From positions 186,001 through 250,000 of the forward strand of contig CAWCWN010000005.1 in the NCBI GenBank assembly GCA_963799245.1: a stretch of 64,000 nucleotides of DNA, in the 5' to 3' direction. Within the stretch, counting starts at the first letter, position 1, and each line of letters begins with the position of its first letter. This DNA is from CAWCWN01 sp963799245 (GTDB lineage Bacteria; Chloroflexota; Ktedonobacteria; Ktedonobacterales; Ktedonobacteraceae). The notes under the pieces were generated by a model. It saw only the letters and a program-made list of their open reading frames with translations. It was not told where the DNA came from and ran no database searches. Positions 45,022-53,540 of the stretch are shown in pieces. Made by a program: the position numbers and the translations under genes.

Positions 45022-45183
45022 TTAACGAGAGACGACGCTACTGACAAAGAAAGCCAGGAAAATCATAAAACTGATGATAAAGGCAATGAGCATACGCAGG
45101 GCAATACTAGAAAGCAGCCAGGCAAAGCGACGCTGATCCCCATTTGTAGCGGATAGGTGAGTATTGACACCATTCGTAGCCAT
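45022..45183 (-). CDS. small single-pass membrane protein
   Basis: 53 aa, not recognised. A polar N-terminus (MATNGVNTHLSATNGDQRR) precedes one hydrophobic helix (ALRMLIAFIISFMIFLAFFV). GGAG lies 7 nt before the ATG. Short but well supported by SD and composition. It ends 8 nt from the stop of the opposing coding-like frame. Confidence 0.68.
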   Translation of the reverse strand: MATNGVNTHLSATNGDQRRFAWLLSSIALRMLIAFIISFMIFLAFFVSSVVSR

Positions 45184-45326
45184 AGCATCACTCCATTTAA
45201 TGTAGTATGCCCTCCCAGGCCTTTATATGCCCGGGAAGGCGAGCTTTTCTTTGTATTTAATATTATAACGTTTGCTAATGACAACGCTAACATTCAGTGG
45301 ATGACTGGCATATTAGATCTATCTGA

Positions 45327-45662
45327 TCAGCGTGAGCGGCACTCGTCGCACTCACAAGCGGCGCGCAGTTTCTCATAGGTATAGATGCCAGTTTTGTGAC
45401 CATCCTCCCAGACTGGCGTTAAGCCATAGCGGCCAACAGGCTGGAGATCTACCAGCGTGGTCTCTTCCTGGCTCAGGCTCTGCCTGTTCTGCAGCATGCC
45501 AGGTTGACCGCCTTCGCCTGCACACCAGGCACAGGGGCAGGCCCAGCGCAGATTCTCCCAACTGTGTATGCTTTCATGATCGTCGCTCCAGGTTAAGATC
45601 AATTGACGCTTCTCCTCGTCAAGTAAAAAAGACGTGGGGGATGGATGATTATATTGACTCAT
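45327..45662 (-). CDS. DUF971 domain protein
   Basis: 111 aa. Matches the DUF971 / gamma-butyrobetaine hydroxylase N-terminal-like fold: LILTWSDDHESIHSWENLRWACPCAWC, then GRYGLTPVWEDGHKTGIYTYEKLRAACECDEC. The CxCxxC and CECDEC clusters suggest metal binding; DUF971 proteins are associated with Fe-S cluster proteins. SD AGAGGTG. Monocistronic. Confidence 0.85.
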   Translation of the reverse strand: MSQYNHPSPTSFLLDEEKRQLILTWSDDHESIHSWENLRWACPCAWCAGEGGQPGMLQNRQSLSQEETTLVDLQPVGRYGLTPVWEDGHKTGIYTYEKLRAACECDECRSR

Positions 45663-45903
45663 GGCGGAAACACCTCTGGCTAGTTGAGTTAGACAAGATC
45701 AAGTACAATTGCTATAGAGAGGCAACATCTCGAGGTTGCTTGTTCATAGACATCCACATTATATGCTTTTCTGGCAGAGCAGTCTAGGAGCCTGCCTTAC
45801 TGTCGTTACCTGGACATGGGCTTCGCGTTGTACGAAAATAGATTAACACGCATATATGTTACCTTCGTCGACAGCAGAAAGCACGTGCAGATGGAGTATT
45901 ATC

Positions 45904-46911
45904 ATGGGTGTTACGCTTATTATTAGCCTGCTAGCAGCCGTACTTGGAGCCTGCATAGCCCTGGGTATCTACAGGGGCTATTTGAATAGGATACAAAAAC
46001 AACAGATAGCATGGGAACGCGCCCATGAGAGCCAGCAGCAGGACTGGGAACGCAAACAGACAAAGCAGCTGACACAGCTGGAGGCGCAGCTGAACCAGCA
46101 GCTTCAGCAGCTTCAGCAGGCGTGGAATACCTGGGAGGCAGGAGATAAGCAGCGTCTGGAGGATCTGCAAAATCGGCATGCCGCGATCGAAGCGCAAATG
46201 CACATGCAAAGTGAGCTTGCTCACCTGCCCAGAATTGAAGAGGCGCCGGTGTCTCCGCTGACAGATCCGCTTCAGCCTTTACCCGCCAGCTGGCGGCCGC
46301 CGCAGTTGCAGGCAAGTAAGCTCTCCGGGCGAGATTTATCGCATCGCTACATGGCACATGCCGACCTGCGCAATGCGGAGCTGGCACATGCCAATTTCTT
46401 TATGGCCGACCTCGGGGGCGCTGTGCTCACAGGGGCGCAGCTTGAGGGCGCCGACCTGTCCGGGGCAAATCTGACTGGAGCCGATTTGCGCGGCTCAAAC
46501 CTGAAGGGAGCCAACCTCCTCGTAGCCGACCTACGAGCAGCCATCCTGTTCGGCGCCAACCTGCTTGGAGCGCGCAACCTCACGCCGGAGCAGATCAACA
46601 CCGCCGTGTATGATCATACAACGCAGCTTGACCCGCTATTTGCTAGCGGCGGTCCCCAGGGGAAGCCCGTAGAGGCAGGCGCTGCCCGCGGTACAGATGA
46701 AACGCGGAAGATACCCGTCGTAGCGTCAAGTGAAAAAACGAATGGCTTGCTCGCTGCAGCGCCGCCCGTCACGCCTTATCCAGAGGACTTGAAGAGAGAG
46801 GAAGCACAGCCCGGCGTTGAGGCGTCACAGGCAGCCGGCCCACCAGGAGAAAGTCGGCCTGAAGCATTTGATGCAGCCCCTCCCAGGCCAGACTATAACG
46901 GCACACCTTAA
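45904..46911 (+). CDS. membrane-anchored pentapeptide-repeat protein with coiled coil
   Basis: 335 aa. N-terminal transmembrane helix (GVTLIISLLAAVLGACIALGIY), a Gln-rich coiled coil (about 35-95, heptads of Gln/Leu), and a pentapeptide-repeat block of about 17 A(D/N)LxX units (ADLRNAELAHANFFMADLGG onward, about 155-235). A Pro/Ala/Glu-rich tail follows. The repeats form a right-handed quadrilateral helix. No enzymatic motif; a scaffold at the membrane is likely. ATG 45904 is chosen for its GGAG. Confidence 0.82.
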   Translation: MGVTLIISLLAAVLGACIALGIYRGYLNRIQKQQIAWERAHESQQQDWERKQTKQLTQLEAQLNQQLQQLQQAWNTWEAGDKQRLEDLQNRHAAIEAQMHMQSELAHLPRIEEAPVSPLTDPLQPLPASWRPPQLQASKLSGRDLSHRYMAHADLRNAELAHANFFMADLGGAVLTGAQLEGADLSGANLTGADLRGSNLKGANLLVADLRAAILFGANLLGARNLTPEQINTAVYDHTTQLDPLFASGGPQGKPVEAGAARGTDETRKIPVVASSEKTNGLLAAAPPVTPYPEDLKREEAQPGVEASQAAGPPGESRPEAFDAAPPRPDYNGTP

Positions 46912-46922
46912 CAAGGGCAGCT

Positions 46923-47291
46923 TCAGCTCTGATTGAAGTGATAACGGCGTCCTTTCCAGGCTATCGTGCACCCACGCAGCATGGAGTTGAGGGCGATGAA
47001 GAGAAATCCCTGCGCTTTGCAGCAGGCGCACGCCCAGCTGCAAAGCGTATATTCGCGCGCGATGCAGGTCGTGGCATCAGTTGAGGCGTCATCAACCACG
47101 AACACCTCAAACAGAGGATAGTCCTGCGCAGCAAGCGACGCCAGCAAACGCGGGAGATTTGCAGCCTCGTTACGCGCCGGCACGACGACCGAGACTCCCG
47201 GCCACTGCTGGGCGCCTGTCACAAGCAGGGACCATAGGGAGGGAGAGGACCAGTGCTTACGGGCGGCCGACTGTGTAAGCTGAGTCAACAC
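46923..47291 (-). pseudogene. GT2 glycosyltransferase, internal deletion
   Basis: 122 aa, in frame, but only the two ends of a normal glycosyltransferase (about 350-400 aa) are present. The N-terminal nucleotide-sugar domain is clear (VSVVVPARNEAANLPRLL; VVDDASTDATTCIARE). Near 47006-47051 it passes directly to a C-terminal end (FLFIALNSMLRG; AWKGRRYHF) typical of the family. The DxD metal motif and acceptor domain are missing, so it cannot be active. It may be the residue of a deletion or a collapsed assembly. Confidence 0.78.
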
Positions 47292-47514
47292 TGTATCTCA
47301 ATCGCATGGAGTCCACTCGCAGAAAAGTCGGAGTGTTCTTACTAACTAAATGTGGCACATCAAGCAACGAATAATAGACGCAGCCCGCACACGCCCAAAA
47401 GTGGTAATTCATGCATAGCAAGAGAAACAACGTATTTCTCTGCCGAGGGCTGTAAGTGTGCTATACTAGCAGCTATGGCAGCGCGGGGATGAGAGGAACT
47501 CTAAGGAGAGCAGA

Positions 47515-48282
47515 ATGATTGATGAACAGCAATTGCCACTGGCGGGAAAGGTAGCCCTCGTTACGGGCAGTGGCCAGGGTATAGGTCGAGCGACGGCACA
47601 GAGACTGGCCAGATCTGGCGCTGATATCATTATTAATTATCGTAGCAACACTCAAGCGGCTCAGGAGGCCAGGGCCAGCATCGAGGCGCTTGGCAGACGA
47701 TGCATAGCGGTTCAGGCTGATGTGAGCCAGGAGGAAGAGGTGACACGCCTTTTCAGCGAGGCAAACGCGGCCTTTGGGCCAATCTCGATACTCGTCAACA
47801 ACGCGGGGACCACCCGCGACAAACTGATTTTACAGATGTCACTCGCGGACTTTGAACATGTGCTGGATAGCAACCTGCGTTCGGCATTCCTGTGTACGAA
47901 AGCGGCGCTGCGTGGCATGATGAAGGCGCGCTGGGGGCGCATCGTGAATGTTTCCTCGGTAGCCGGTGTGCTGGGTTCAGCGGGCCAGGCCAACTACGGC
48001 GCCTCGAAGGCAGCCATTATTGCCTTAACCCTCAGCACGGCACGTGAGATGGCGATGCGCAATATTACGGCCAATGTGATTGCACCAGGCTTTATACCAA
48101 CCGAACTGACCTCAAAATTGAGCGAGCAACAGCGGAAGTATATTCTTGATTCGACACCACTTGGCCGTTTTGGCAGCGCCGAAGAGGTGGCCGCCGCCAT
48201 TAGTTTTCTCTGTTCGCCCGAAGCGGGCTACATTACCGGGCAAGTGCTGTGTATTGATGGCGGCATGACGATCCATATTTAA
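47515..48282 (+). CDS. fabG: 3-oxoacyl-ACP reductase-like SDR
   Basis: 255 aa, classical short-chain dehydrogenase. NADP-binding TGSGQGIG, the NNAG motif, and catalytic Ser-Tyr-Lys in NVSSVAGVLGSAGQANYGASKAA all fit FabG, as does the C-terminal YITGQVLCIDGGM. It reduces 3-oxoacyl-ACP or a related 3-keto compound. Strong SD AAGGAG. No fatty-acid synthesis neighbours, so it may be a paralogue serving another pathway. Confidence 0.9.
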   Translation: MIDEQQLPLAGKVALVTGSGQGIGRATAQRLARSGADIIINYRSNTQAAQEARASIEALGRRCIAVQADVSQEEEVTRLFSEANAAFGPISILVNNAGTTRDKLILQMSLADFEHVLDSNLRSAFLCTKAALRGMMKARWGRIVNVSSVAGVLGSAGQANYGASKAAIIALTLSTAREMAMRNITANVIAPGFIPTELTSKLSEQQRKYILDSTPLGRFGSAEEVAAAISFLCSPEAGYITGQVLCIDGGMTIHI

Positions 48283-48304
48283 TATTTCCTGGCATTGCTG
48301 CTGA

Positions 48305-48336
48305 CTTCCGCTGCGCTCAACTGAGCGCAGCGGAAG
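48305..48336 (+). terminator. hairpin terminator after fabG
   Basis: A perfect 15-bp GC-rich stem with a 2-nt loop (CTTCCGCTGCGCTCA arm first), 22 nt beyond the fabG stop, followed by CGTTTCTG. The T tract is short. Confidence 0.7.
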
Positions 48337-48438
48337 CGTTTCTGAACGATTGACTATGGGTATAAGGCATGAAACAAAAGGGGGGCAGAATCTCTCTAAA
48401 ACGTTAGCTTATAGTCAATGCTTCAGGAGGCTCTCCCT

Positions 48439-49302
48439 ATGGGATTATTGGAAACAGAAGAAACGAACAAGTTCACGTATGAGGCATTTGCTGCTCACCC
48501 ATTCTATACAGATGTCAATCGCTCCCTGGTGCGCCAGGCTCTGGCACACCTGGAAGCGCGCCCAGCAGATGTTCCTCTTACGATTGTGGACATGGCCTGC
48601 GGCACAGGCGCAATCACCCGGCTCATCGCGCATGAACTGGCGCACAGAAGTAGATCGGCCTATCTCATCGGCGTAGACCCTTCTGCGGATGCTCTGCGCA
48701 GCGCGCAGAAAAGCATGAAGAAGCAGGGTATACAGGCTGATTTTATCCAGGGAGAGGCCGAGGATCTACCCACAATCGTGCAAAATGCTGACGCGGCGTT
48801 CTTCTGCAATGCTATTCACCTTGTCCCCGACAAACTTTCAGCCTTTCAGCAGATGGCTACCATTCTGGCTCCCGGTGGTATTTTTGCCTGTAACAGCGCC
48901 TTTTATGACGGGACATACGTTGCGGGAACTGAACGCTTTTACCAGCTCTGGACCATGCGAGCCGTGCGTTTATTGCGCAAGGAGCATCCGGAAATACGCC
49001 TATCACGCGAGGCGAAAGCCATGGCGATGCAATGGCTTACACCCGCAGGCTATACCCAGACGCTCAAAGAGGCTGGTTTCAGCAGTGTCGAGACCCACTG
49101 CGAAAATGTATGCGTCTCCCTCGATGCCTGGCGTGACCTGGCCCAGTACTGGCTTTTTATCGAGGGCGCGCTGCCAGGCGCCCCCCTGGCCCTGGCCGCC
49201 ATCGCCCTGGAGAAGGCCGTCTACCAGGTAGGCCAGGAAATGGGGCTGAGGGAGGTGCCGCGGACATGGTTGCAGGTCGTGGCGACTCGAGCAGGGGCAT
49301 AA
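48439..49302 (+). CDS. class I SAM-dependent methyltransferase
   Basis: 287 aa. SAM motif I VDMACGTGAITRLIA, post-I GVDPSADALRSAQ, and a methyltransferase-11-type LAPGGIFACNS are visible. The C-terminal half (REVPRTWLQVVATR) has no recognised domain. AGGAGG precedes ATG 48439. It stands alone; substrate unknown. Confidence 0.85.
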   Translation: MGLLETEETNKFTYEAFAAHPFYTDVNRSLVRQALAHLEARPADVPLTIVDMACGTGAITRLIAHELAHRSRSAYLIGVDPSADALRSAQKSMKKQGIQADFIQGEAEDLPTIVQNADAAFFCNAIHLVPDKLSAFQQMATILAPGGIFACNSAFYDGTYVAGTERFYQLWTMRAVRLLRKEHPEIRLSREAKAMAMQWLTPAGYTQTLKEAGFSSVETHCENVCVSLDAWRDLAQYWLFIEGALPGAPLALAAIALEKAVYQVGQEMGLREVPRTWLQVVATRAGA

Positions 49303-49416
49303 CAGGTATACCTGCGCTTATCGCCTGGCGGGCAGCAGTGCTACAGGTGGTGGCGGTGCGCTATGACCGCGCTGTCATACTTTGCATATCTCTATGACAA
49401 ATAGGAGTTTCACTAC

Positions 49417-50223
49417 GTGCAATGGGCTATACTAGCGGCTACATTTCTGGCCTCGGCAGTTGAATTTGTTGAGGCATTCACCATTGTCCTGGTAGTTGGT
49501 GTAAGCATTAACTGGCGTAGTTCCCTGGTAGGAGCCTTCGCCGCCGCGGCGACCCTCGCACTGCTTGTAGCGACGCTGGGGGTAGCATTGGTACAGTTTG
49601 TACCTATTGACATTCTACGCCTGGCCGTAGGCATTATCCTCATTCTTTTTGGATTAAAATGGCTCAAGAAGGCCATCTTGCGCTACAGCGGCCTGAAGGC
49701 ACTGCATGATGAAGAGGCCATCTTCGAGGAGAACAGGGCCGAGCTGCGCGCCCGCGGCAAAGTCATCGCACCGCGTTTTGAGCCCTTCGGTATCGCGTTG
49801 TCCTATAAATCGGTCCTGCTCGAGGGCCTGGAGGTCGCATTTATCGTGATCACCTTTGGCAGTAGCGCGACCACCAGCACCTGTTCGACAACCTGCGGCA
49901 TCGGGTCGGCGGCCATTGGGGCAGTCGTTGCAGGCATCCTGGTAATTCTCGCCGGGCTACTCGTACGAGCACCTCTGACAAAGGTGCCCGAGAATACACT
50001 GAAGTTTGTCGTTGGCGTCATGTTGACTACCTTTGGGACCTTCTGGGCAGGCGAAGGCTTTGGCGTCGTGTGGCCTTATACCGATGCATTCCTGCTGGCA
50101 CTGGCCGCCATCTACCTGCTTGCAACCCTGGTCCTGGTGACCATTCTCAAGTCATATCGGCAGAGTTGGCCGGCCGTCGTGGAAACAGCCGCCCCTGTAC
50201 CGGAGCAGGAGGTACTTCATTGA
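49417..50223 (+). CDS. predicted multipass membrane protein, COG4280/GDT1-like
   Basis: 268 aa from a GTG with GGAG. Two similar halves carry acidic motifs in helices: SAVEFVEAFTIVLVVG and LLEGLEVAFIVITFG, an E-x-x-E / E-G-x-E pattern resembling the UPF0016/GDT1 cation transporters. About seven transmembrane helices. The second half also holds an unusual SATTSTCSTTCG segment. Cation (Mn or Ca) transport is a possible role by analogy, not established. Translationally coupled to a 68-aa membrane protein. Confidence 0.7.
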   Translation: MQWAILAATFLASAVEFVEAFTIVLVVGVSINWRSSLVGAFAAAATLALLVATLGVALVQFVPIDILRLAVGIILILFGLKWLKKAILRYSGLKALHDEEAIFEENRAELRARGKVIAPRFEPFGIALSYKSVLLEGLEVAFIVITFGSSATTSTCSTTCGIGSAAIGAVVAGILVILAGLLVRAPLTKVPENTLKFVVGVMLTTFGTFWAGEGFGVVWPYTDAFLLALAAIYLLATLVLVTILKSYRQSWPAVVETAAPVPEQEVLH

Positions 50224-50426
50224 AGGCGATCAAGGCCGTCTACGATTTTATCGTGGGAGATATGATTATTCTTAGCGGGGTGATCATCGCCATATTGATC
50301 CTGGCGCTCATCTATAACGTAGCTGCGCTGGCGCCTCTACGCGTGGCCTCCGGTTTTATCCTGGTCATTGCGGTGCTCGCCGTATTAAGCGCGACACTGC
50401 TGCGCGAGGCGCGCGGCAAACGCTGA
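50220..50426 (+). CDS. small two-helix membrane protein coupled to the COG4280-like gene
   Basis: 68 aa from a TTG that overlaps the preceding stop (ATTGA), with AGGAGG just upstream. Two hydrophobic helices (DMIILSGVIIAILILALIY; SGFILVIAVLAVLSATLL) and a basic end. Likely a partner or accessory of the transporter-like protein. An in-frame alternative from 50070 lies inside the previous gene and is rejected. Confidence 0.65.
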   Translation: MKAIKAVYDFIVGDMIILSGVIIAILILALIYNVAALAPLRVASGFILVIAVLAVLSATLLREARGKR

Positions 50427-50547
50427 GCAGGGCATTAGCTCTCCTCTTCGTCTGGCTAAGCTTCGTCACTTCTTTATACGTTGACGCTCACAGCGCAAGC
50501 TGTTAAGATAGAGCAGAAAAAGTGGTTTTAGCAGTAGAGTTAAGAAC

Positions 50548-51543
50548 ATGCAGCAAACCGAATCCGAAACCTGGCGGGATCTGCTAAAGAGTATCATCAG
50601 CGATCCCCGTGAGAAGTTACGCATTTCCGAGCTACTGGGCGTGCGAGAAATTACCCTGACACGCTGGATAAACCAGGAATCGGACCCGCGCCCACAAAAC
50701 CTGCGTAATTTACTCAATGCTTTGCCTCAGCACCGTGAGCGCTTTCTTGATCTCATCAGACAAGAGGAGGGCTTTGAAGAATTCACTAACGCGATCCTTG
50801 ATAGTTCCCTGCAGGAGATTCCCTCCCAGTTCTACACGCGCATATTCGCTGCTCGCGCCTCCACCATAGCGAACATGCGCTTCTGGTCTATTAGCAATTT
50901 GATTCTACAACAGGCTATCGGGCAGCTTGACCCCGAGCGCCTGGGGATGGCCATCAACGTTGTGCGCTGCATGGTACCCTCAGATAGTGATAAAAAGGTC
51001 CATAGCCTGCGCGAAAGCGTTGGCATCGGGACACTCCCCTGGGCAGGGAATCTTGAGCAGAAAGCTATGTTTTTGGGGGCCGAGTCTTTATGTGGCTTCG
51101 TCGTCACGGTGTGCCGCCCCGCTGCCAACCAGAACGTCGACGACCCGCAGAATCTCATCCCAGCGCACAAGGTCGAGTATGAAAAAAGCGCGGCGGTCCA
51201 TCCCATCCTCTTCGCGGGCCGCATTGCAGGCTGCCTGCTTGTTTCGAGTACCCAGCACAACTACTTCCTGTCTCTGGAGCGGCTTGCGCTGATTGAACAA
51301 TACGCCGATCTACTGGCGCTGGCTTTTGAACCGGAGGATTTTTACGAACCAGGCGCAATCGAGCTGCGCATGATGCCTGACCAGGAAATGCAGAAGCAAC
51401 ACTTTGCTGACTTTCGTATACGTGTTGCCCAGACAATGGTTGAAGCAGCCAGGAACAAACGGCCCGTCAACAATATTCAGGCCGAGGAGATAGTATGGCG
51501 AGAGCTAGAGAGAGAGCTGTTGCAGGAGGCCGCGGCGCTGTAG
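50548..51543 (+). CDS. XRE-type HTH plus GAF-like transcription regulator
   Basis: 331 aa. A helix-turn-helix (about 25-65: LRISELLGVREITLTRWIN) is followed by a linker and a GAF-like domain (about 90-260, CLLVSSTQHNYFLSLERLALIEQYADLLALAF). A C-terminal helix ends ELLQEAAAL. This architecture recurs in Ktedonobacteria and probably couples a small-molecule signal to DNA binding. The SD is weak. Its neighbour is the lectin-like gene at 51580, possibly its target. Confidence 0.75.
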   Translation: MQQTESETWRDLLKSIISDPREKLRISELLGVREITLTRWINQESDPRPQNLRNLLNALPQHRERFLDLIRQEEGFEEFTNAILDSSLQEIPSQFYTRIFAARASTIANMRFWSISNLILQQAIGQLDPERLGMAINVVRCMVPSDSDKKVHSLRESVGIGTLPWAGNLEQKAMFLGAESLCGFVVTVCRPAANQNVDDPQNLIPAHKVEYEKSAAVHPILFAGRIAGCLLVSSTQHNYFLSLERLALIEQYADLLALAFEPEDFYEPGAIELRMMPDQEMQKQHFADFRIRVAQTMVEAARNKRPVNNIQAEEIVWRELERELLQEAAAL

Positions 51544-51579
51544 TGGAGGCTAAACCAGAAGCCCGGCGGCGTTTTTTCA

Positions 51580-52386
51580 ATGCTTGAGGATTTCAGCGGG
51601 CCCATCGAACCATATTGGACACAGACATGTATCGGTAATGGTTCACTGCGCATCGTGGACTCAACCCTGCGCATGGAGTACCAGGCTGCGCGCCAGGGCG
51701 AATATGTGAATGCGCAGATCGATGACTATGGGAAACGTCAACGCTCGGCTTTTCCCTGGCGGCCTCCACTGCGTATGGAGGTACGTGCGCGTTCTTCACT
51801 GCCGGCCGCAAGCGGAAACGAGACGCTTGCGAGCGCGGCTATGCTGCGGGGAACCGCGGGCTTTGGCTTTTGGAACTACCCTTTTTCGGTGCGTGGCGAC
51901 CCTCTTTTGCTGCCAGAGGCGGTGTGGTTCTTTTACGCGTCTCCACCATCGAATATGTCTCTTGTACCACATACGCCTGGCTGGGGCTGGAAGGCCCAGG
52001 TGGTACATAGTATGCGCTTAGCCGCACTGGCATCTGCTCTCCCCCTGGGCATCACGACCGCGTGGGCGCGGATATCAGGACAAACACAAGCCGCCCAACG
52101 CTGGATCTCCACACTAACTGGAGCACAGGAGGCAATGCTGCCTGTGAAGATGGAGAGCTGGCATACCTACGTCTTAGAGTGGCGTCAGGCGGAGGCGCGC
52201 TTCTGGGTGGATGGTCAGGCTGTCCTGCAGGCTCCGCAGCCGCCAGCCCGCCCCCTCGGCTTTGTGGCCTGGCTCGATAATCAGTATGCCGTCGTGACCC
52301 CGCGCGGCGCATTTCGCTTTGGCACAGTGACAAGCGGTCCGCAGTGGTTCGAACTGGATTATGTACGCATCGAAGCCGCAAAGTAA
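51580..52386 (+). CDS. hypothetical protein with GH16/lectin-like beta-sandwich features
   Basis: 268 aa, not firmly assigned. The pattern of a short beta-rich domain with MLEDFSGPIEPYW, GTAGFGFWNYPF, MESWHTYVLEWRQAEARFWVDGQ and LGFVAWLDNQ resembles concanavalin-like folds (GH16/LamG). No catalytic ExDxE motif was found, so activity is doubtful. No signal peptide. The SD is poor. It follows the HTH-GAF gene by 36 nt, suggesting an operon. Confidence 0.62.
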   Translation: MLEDFSGPIEPYWTQTCIGNGSLRIVDSTLRMEYQAARQGEYVNAQIDDYGKRQRSAFPWRPPLRMEVRARSSLPAASGNETLASAAMLRGTAGFGFWNYPFSVRGDPLLLPEAVWFFYASPPSNMSLVPHTPGWGWKAQVVHSMRLAALASALPLGITTAWARISGQTQAAQRWISTLTGAQEAMLPVKMESWHTYVLEWRQAEARFWVDGQAVLQAPQPPARPLGFVAWLDNQYAVVTPRGAFRFGTVTSGPQWFELDYVRIEAAK

Positions 52387-52500
52387 GATGGGTAGGGCAG
52401 TACATTCTCGTACTCCCCGCCCATCTTATATTTCCTTTATTTCCTTGCGTTCAGCCCGCCGACAAGGTGACTTCCTCTCTGGTCGCCCGAGCGTTTGCAA

Positions 52501-53103
52501 CTATTTTGCGGCGAGGGGCAGCACTTCATCGATGATGCCGTATGTGATCGCCTCCTCAGGGCTCATGAAGAAATCGCGGTCTGTATCCCGTTTGATGCTC
52601 TCCAGGGATTGGCCGGTATGGTGCTGGATGATCTCGTTGAGTACATCGCGTGTATGCAGGATCTCACGCGCCTGGATATCAATATCGGTAGCCTGTCCGC
52701 CGATACCGCCGGGAATCAGCGGCTGATGAATATGTATACGCGCGTGAGGCAGCGCGCGCCGCAGGCCTTTGTCACCGGCCATAAGCAGGATGCCGCCAAA
52801 ACTCGCCGCAAAACCTACGCAGGTCGTCGCAACCGGGCAGGGAAGGCTGCGCATCGTATCATAAATCGCCAGGCCAGCCGTGACCTGCCCCCCTGGAGAG
52901 TTGATGTAGACGTTGATCTCGCGCTCGCTATTTTCGGCGGCCAGGAACAGGAGCTGAGCCACCACGAGATTCGCCATGGTATCTTCAACCTGCCCGTTGA
53001 CCATGATAATACGCTCCCGCAGCAGGCGGGAAAAGATGTCATAGGCGCGTTCACCGCGGCCAGTACTTTCGATGACGGTTGGTACAAACAAACTCGATGC
53101 CAT
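52501..53103 (-). CDS. clpP: ClpP ATP-dependent protease subunit
   Basis: 200 aa. The Ser-His-Asp triad is placed in CVGFAASFGG (Ser; most ClpPs have GQAASMG), ARIHIHQPL (His) and DTDRDFFMSPEEA (Asp). RIIMVNGQVEDTMANLVVAQLLFL and INSPGGQVTAGLAIYDTM are conserved structural parts. ATG 53103 has GAGGAG. It works with a Clp ATPase, not encoded here. It follows a 92-aa DUF4177-like gene and faces a ClgR-like regulator across a region with three palindromic boxes. Confidence 0.93.
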   Translation of the reverse strand: MASSLFVPTVIESTGRGERAYDIFSRLLRERIIMVNGQVEDTMANLVVAQLLFLAAENSEREINVYINSPGGQVTAGLAIYDTMRSLPCPVATTCVGFAASFGGILLMAGDKGLRRALPHARIHIHQPLIPGGIGGQATDIDIQAREILHTRDVLNEIIQHHTGQSLESIKRDTDRDFFMSPEEAITYGIIDEVLPLAAK

Positions 53104-53117
53104 GCTTATTCTCCTCA

Positions 53118-53396
53118 TTAATCCATCTTCAGGCGGACAAAGTAGTAGTGCACAAGTGAGGTACTCGCCTGCCTGTGCTGCTCAACGACGCTGATCAGTA
53201 ACCAGCCCTCCTTGCCCAGCCTGTTCAACACATCAGCATCGGGCAAGTCCTGCTCGCGCACGTCGATGGTCAGAACCTGATACTCCCAGCGGGCCGGCCG
53301 CAGAGGTACATCTTCGTAGACCATGGGCATAGGCGGTGCTGGTTGGACATCAGCTTGTCCACTCATACGGTGGTGAAATGATAATACCAGGGTCAT
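53118..53396 (-). CDS. DUF4177-like small protein upstream of clpP
   Basis: 92 aa. The C-terminal half (WEYQVLTIDVREQDLPDADVLNRLGKEGWLLISVVE) resembles the DUF4177 pattern, with the core GxEGWxLxSV. AAAGGAG stands before ATG 53396. It ends 14 nt before clpP and is first in that operon. No function is known; the arrangement suggests a clpP-linked role. Confidence 0.68.
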   Translation of the reverse strand: MTLVLSFHHRMSGQADVQPAPPMPMVYEDVPLRPARWEYQVLTIDVREQDLPDADVLNRLGKEGWLLISVVEQHRQASTSLVHYYFVRLKMD

Positions 53397-53437
53397 GTAT
53401 TTTTTTCTCCTTTACTGTACATGTGCCTTCTTTCTCC

Positions 53438-53466
53438 TTGAATATACCATGCTGTTAGCGTATACT
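53438..53466 (+). promoter_or_regulatory. promoter of the ClgR-like gene
   Basis: TTGAAT (53438-53443), a 17-nt spacer and TATACT (53461-53466), near consensus, pointing to the regulator gene. The first palindromic box lies over the spacer and the -10 element. Confidence 0.82.
53449..53463. promoter_or_regulatory. palindromic box 1 in the clpP-clgR intergenic region
   Basis: ATGCTGTTAGCGTAT. Shares the pattern ATGCYRTNAGCRTAK with two further copies; core GCT-n3-AGC dyad. It overlaps the promoter, a position expected for repression. Confidence 0.7.
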
Positions 53467-53480
53467 TAAAGAGATTTTAT

Positions 53481-53495
53481 ATGCTATGAGCATAT
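53481..53495. promoter_or_regulatory. palindromic box 2 in the clpP-clgR intergenic region
   Basis: ATGCTATGAGCATAT, the most symmetrical copy (TATGCT-ATG-AGCATA). Its centre is 32 bp from box 1, about three helical turns. Confidence 0.7.
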
Positions 53496-53509
53496 TAACG
53501 CGAAAACCT

Positions 53510-53524
53510 ATGCCGTCAGCATAG
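53510..53524. promoter_or_regulatory. palindromic box 3 just upstream of the ClgR-like gene
   Basis: ATGCCGTCAGCATAG, in a larger dyad CCTATGC-n5-GCATAGG. Centre 29 bp from box 2. It ends 16 nt before the GTG start codon. Confidence 0.7.
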
Positions 53525-53540
53525 GTAGAAGGAGCAGAAC

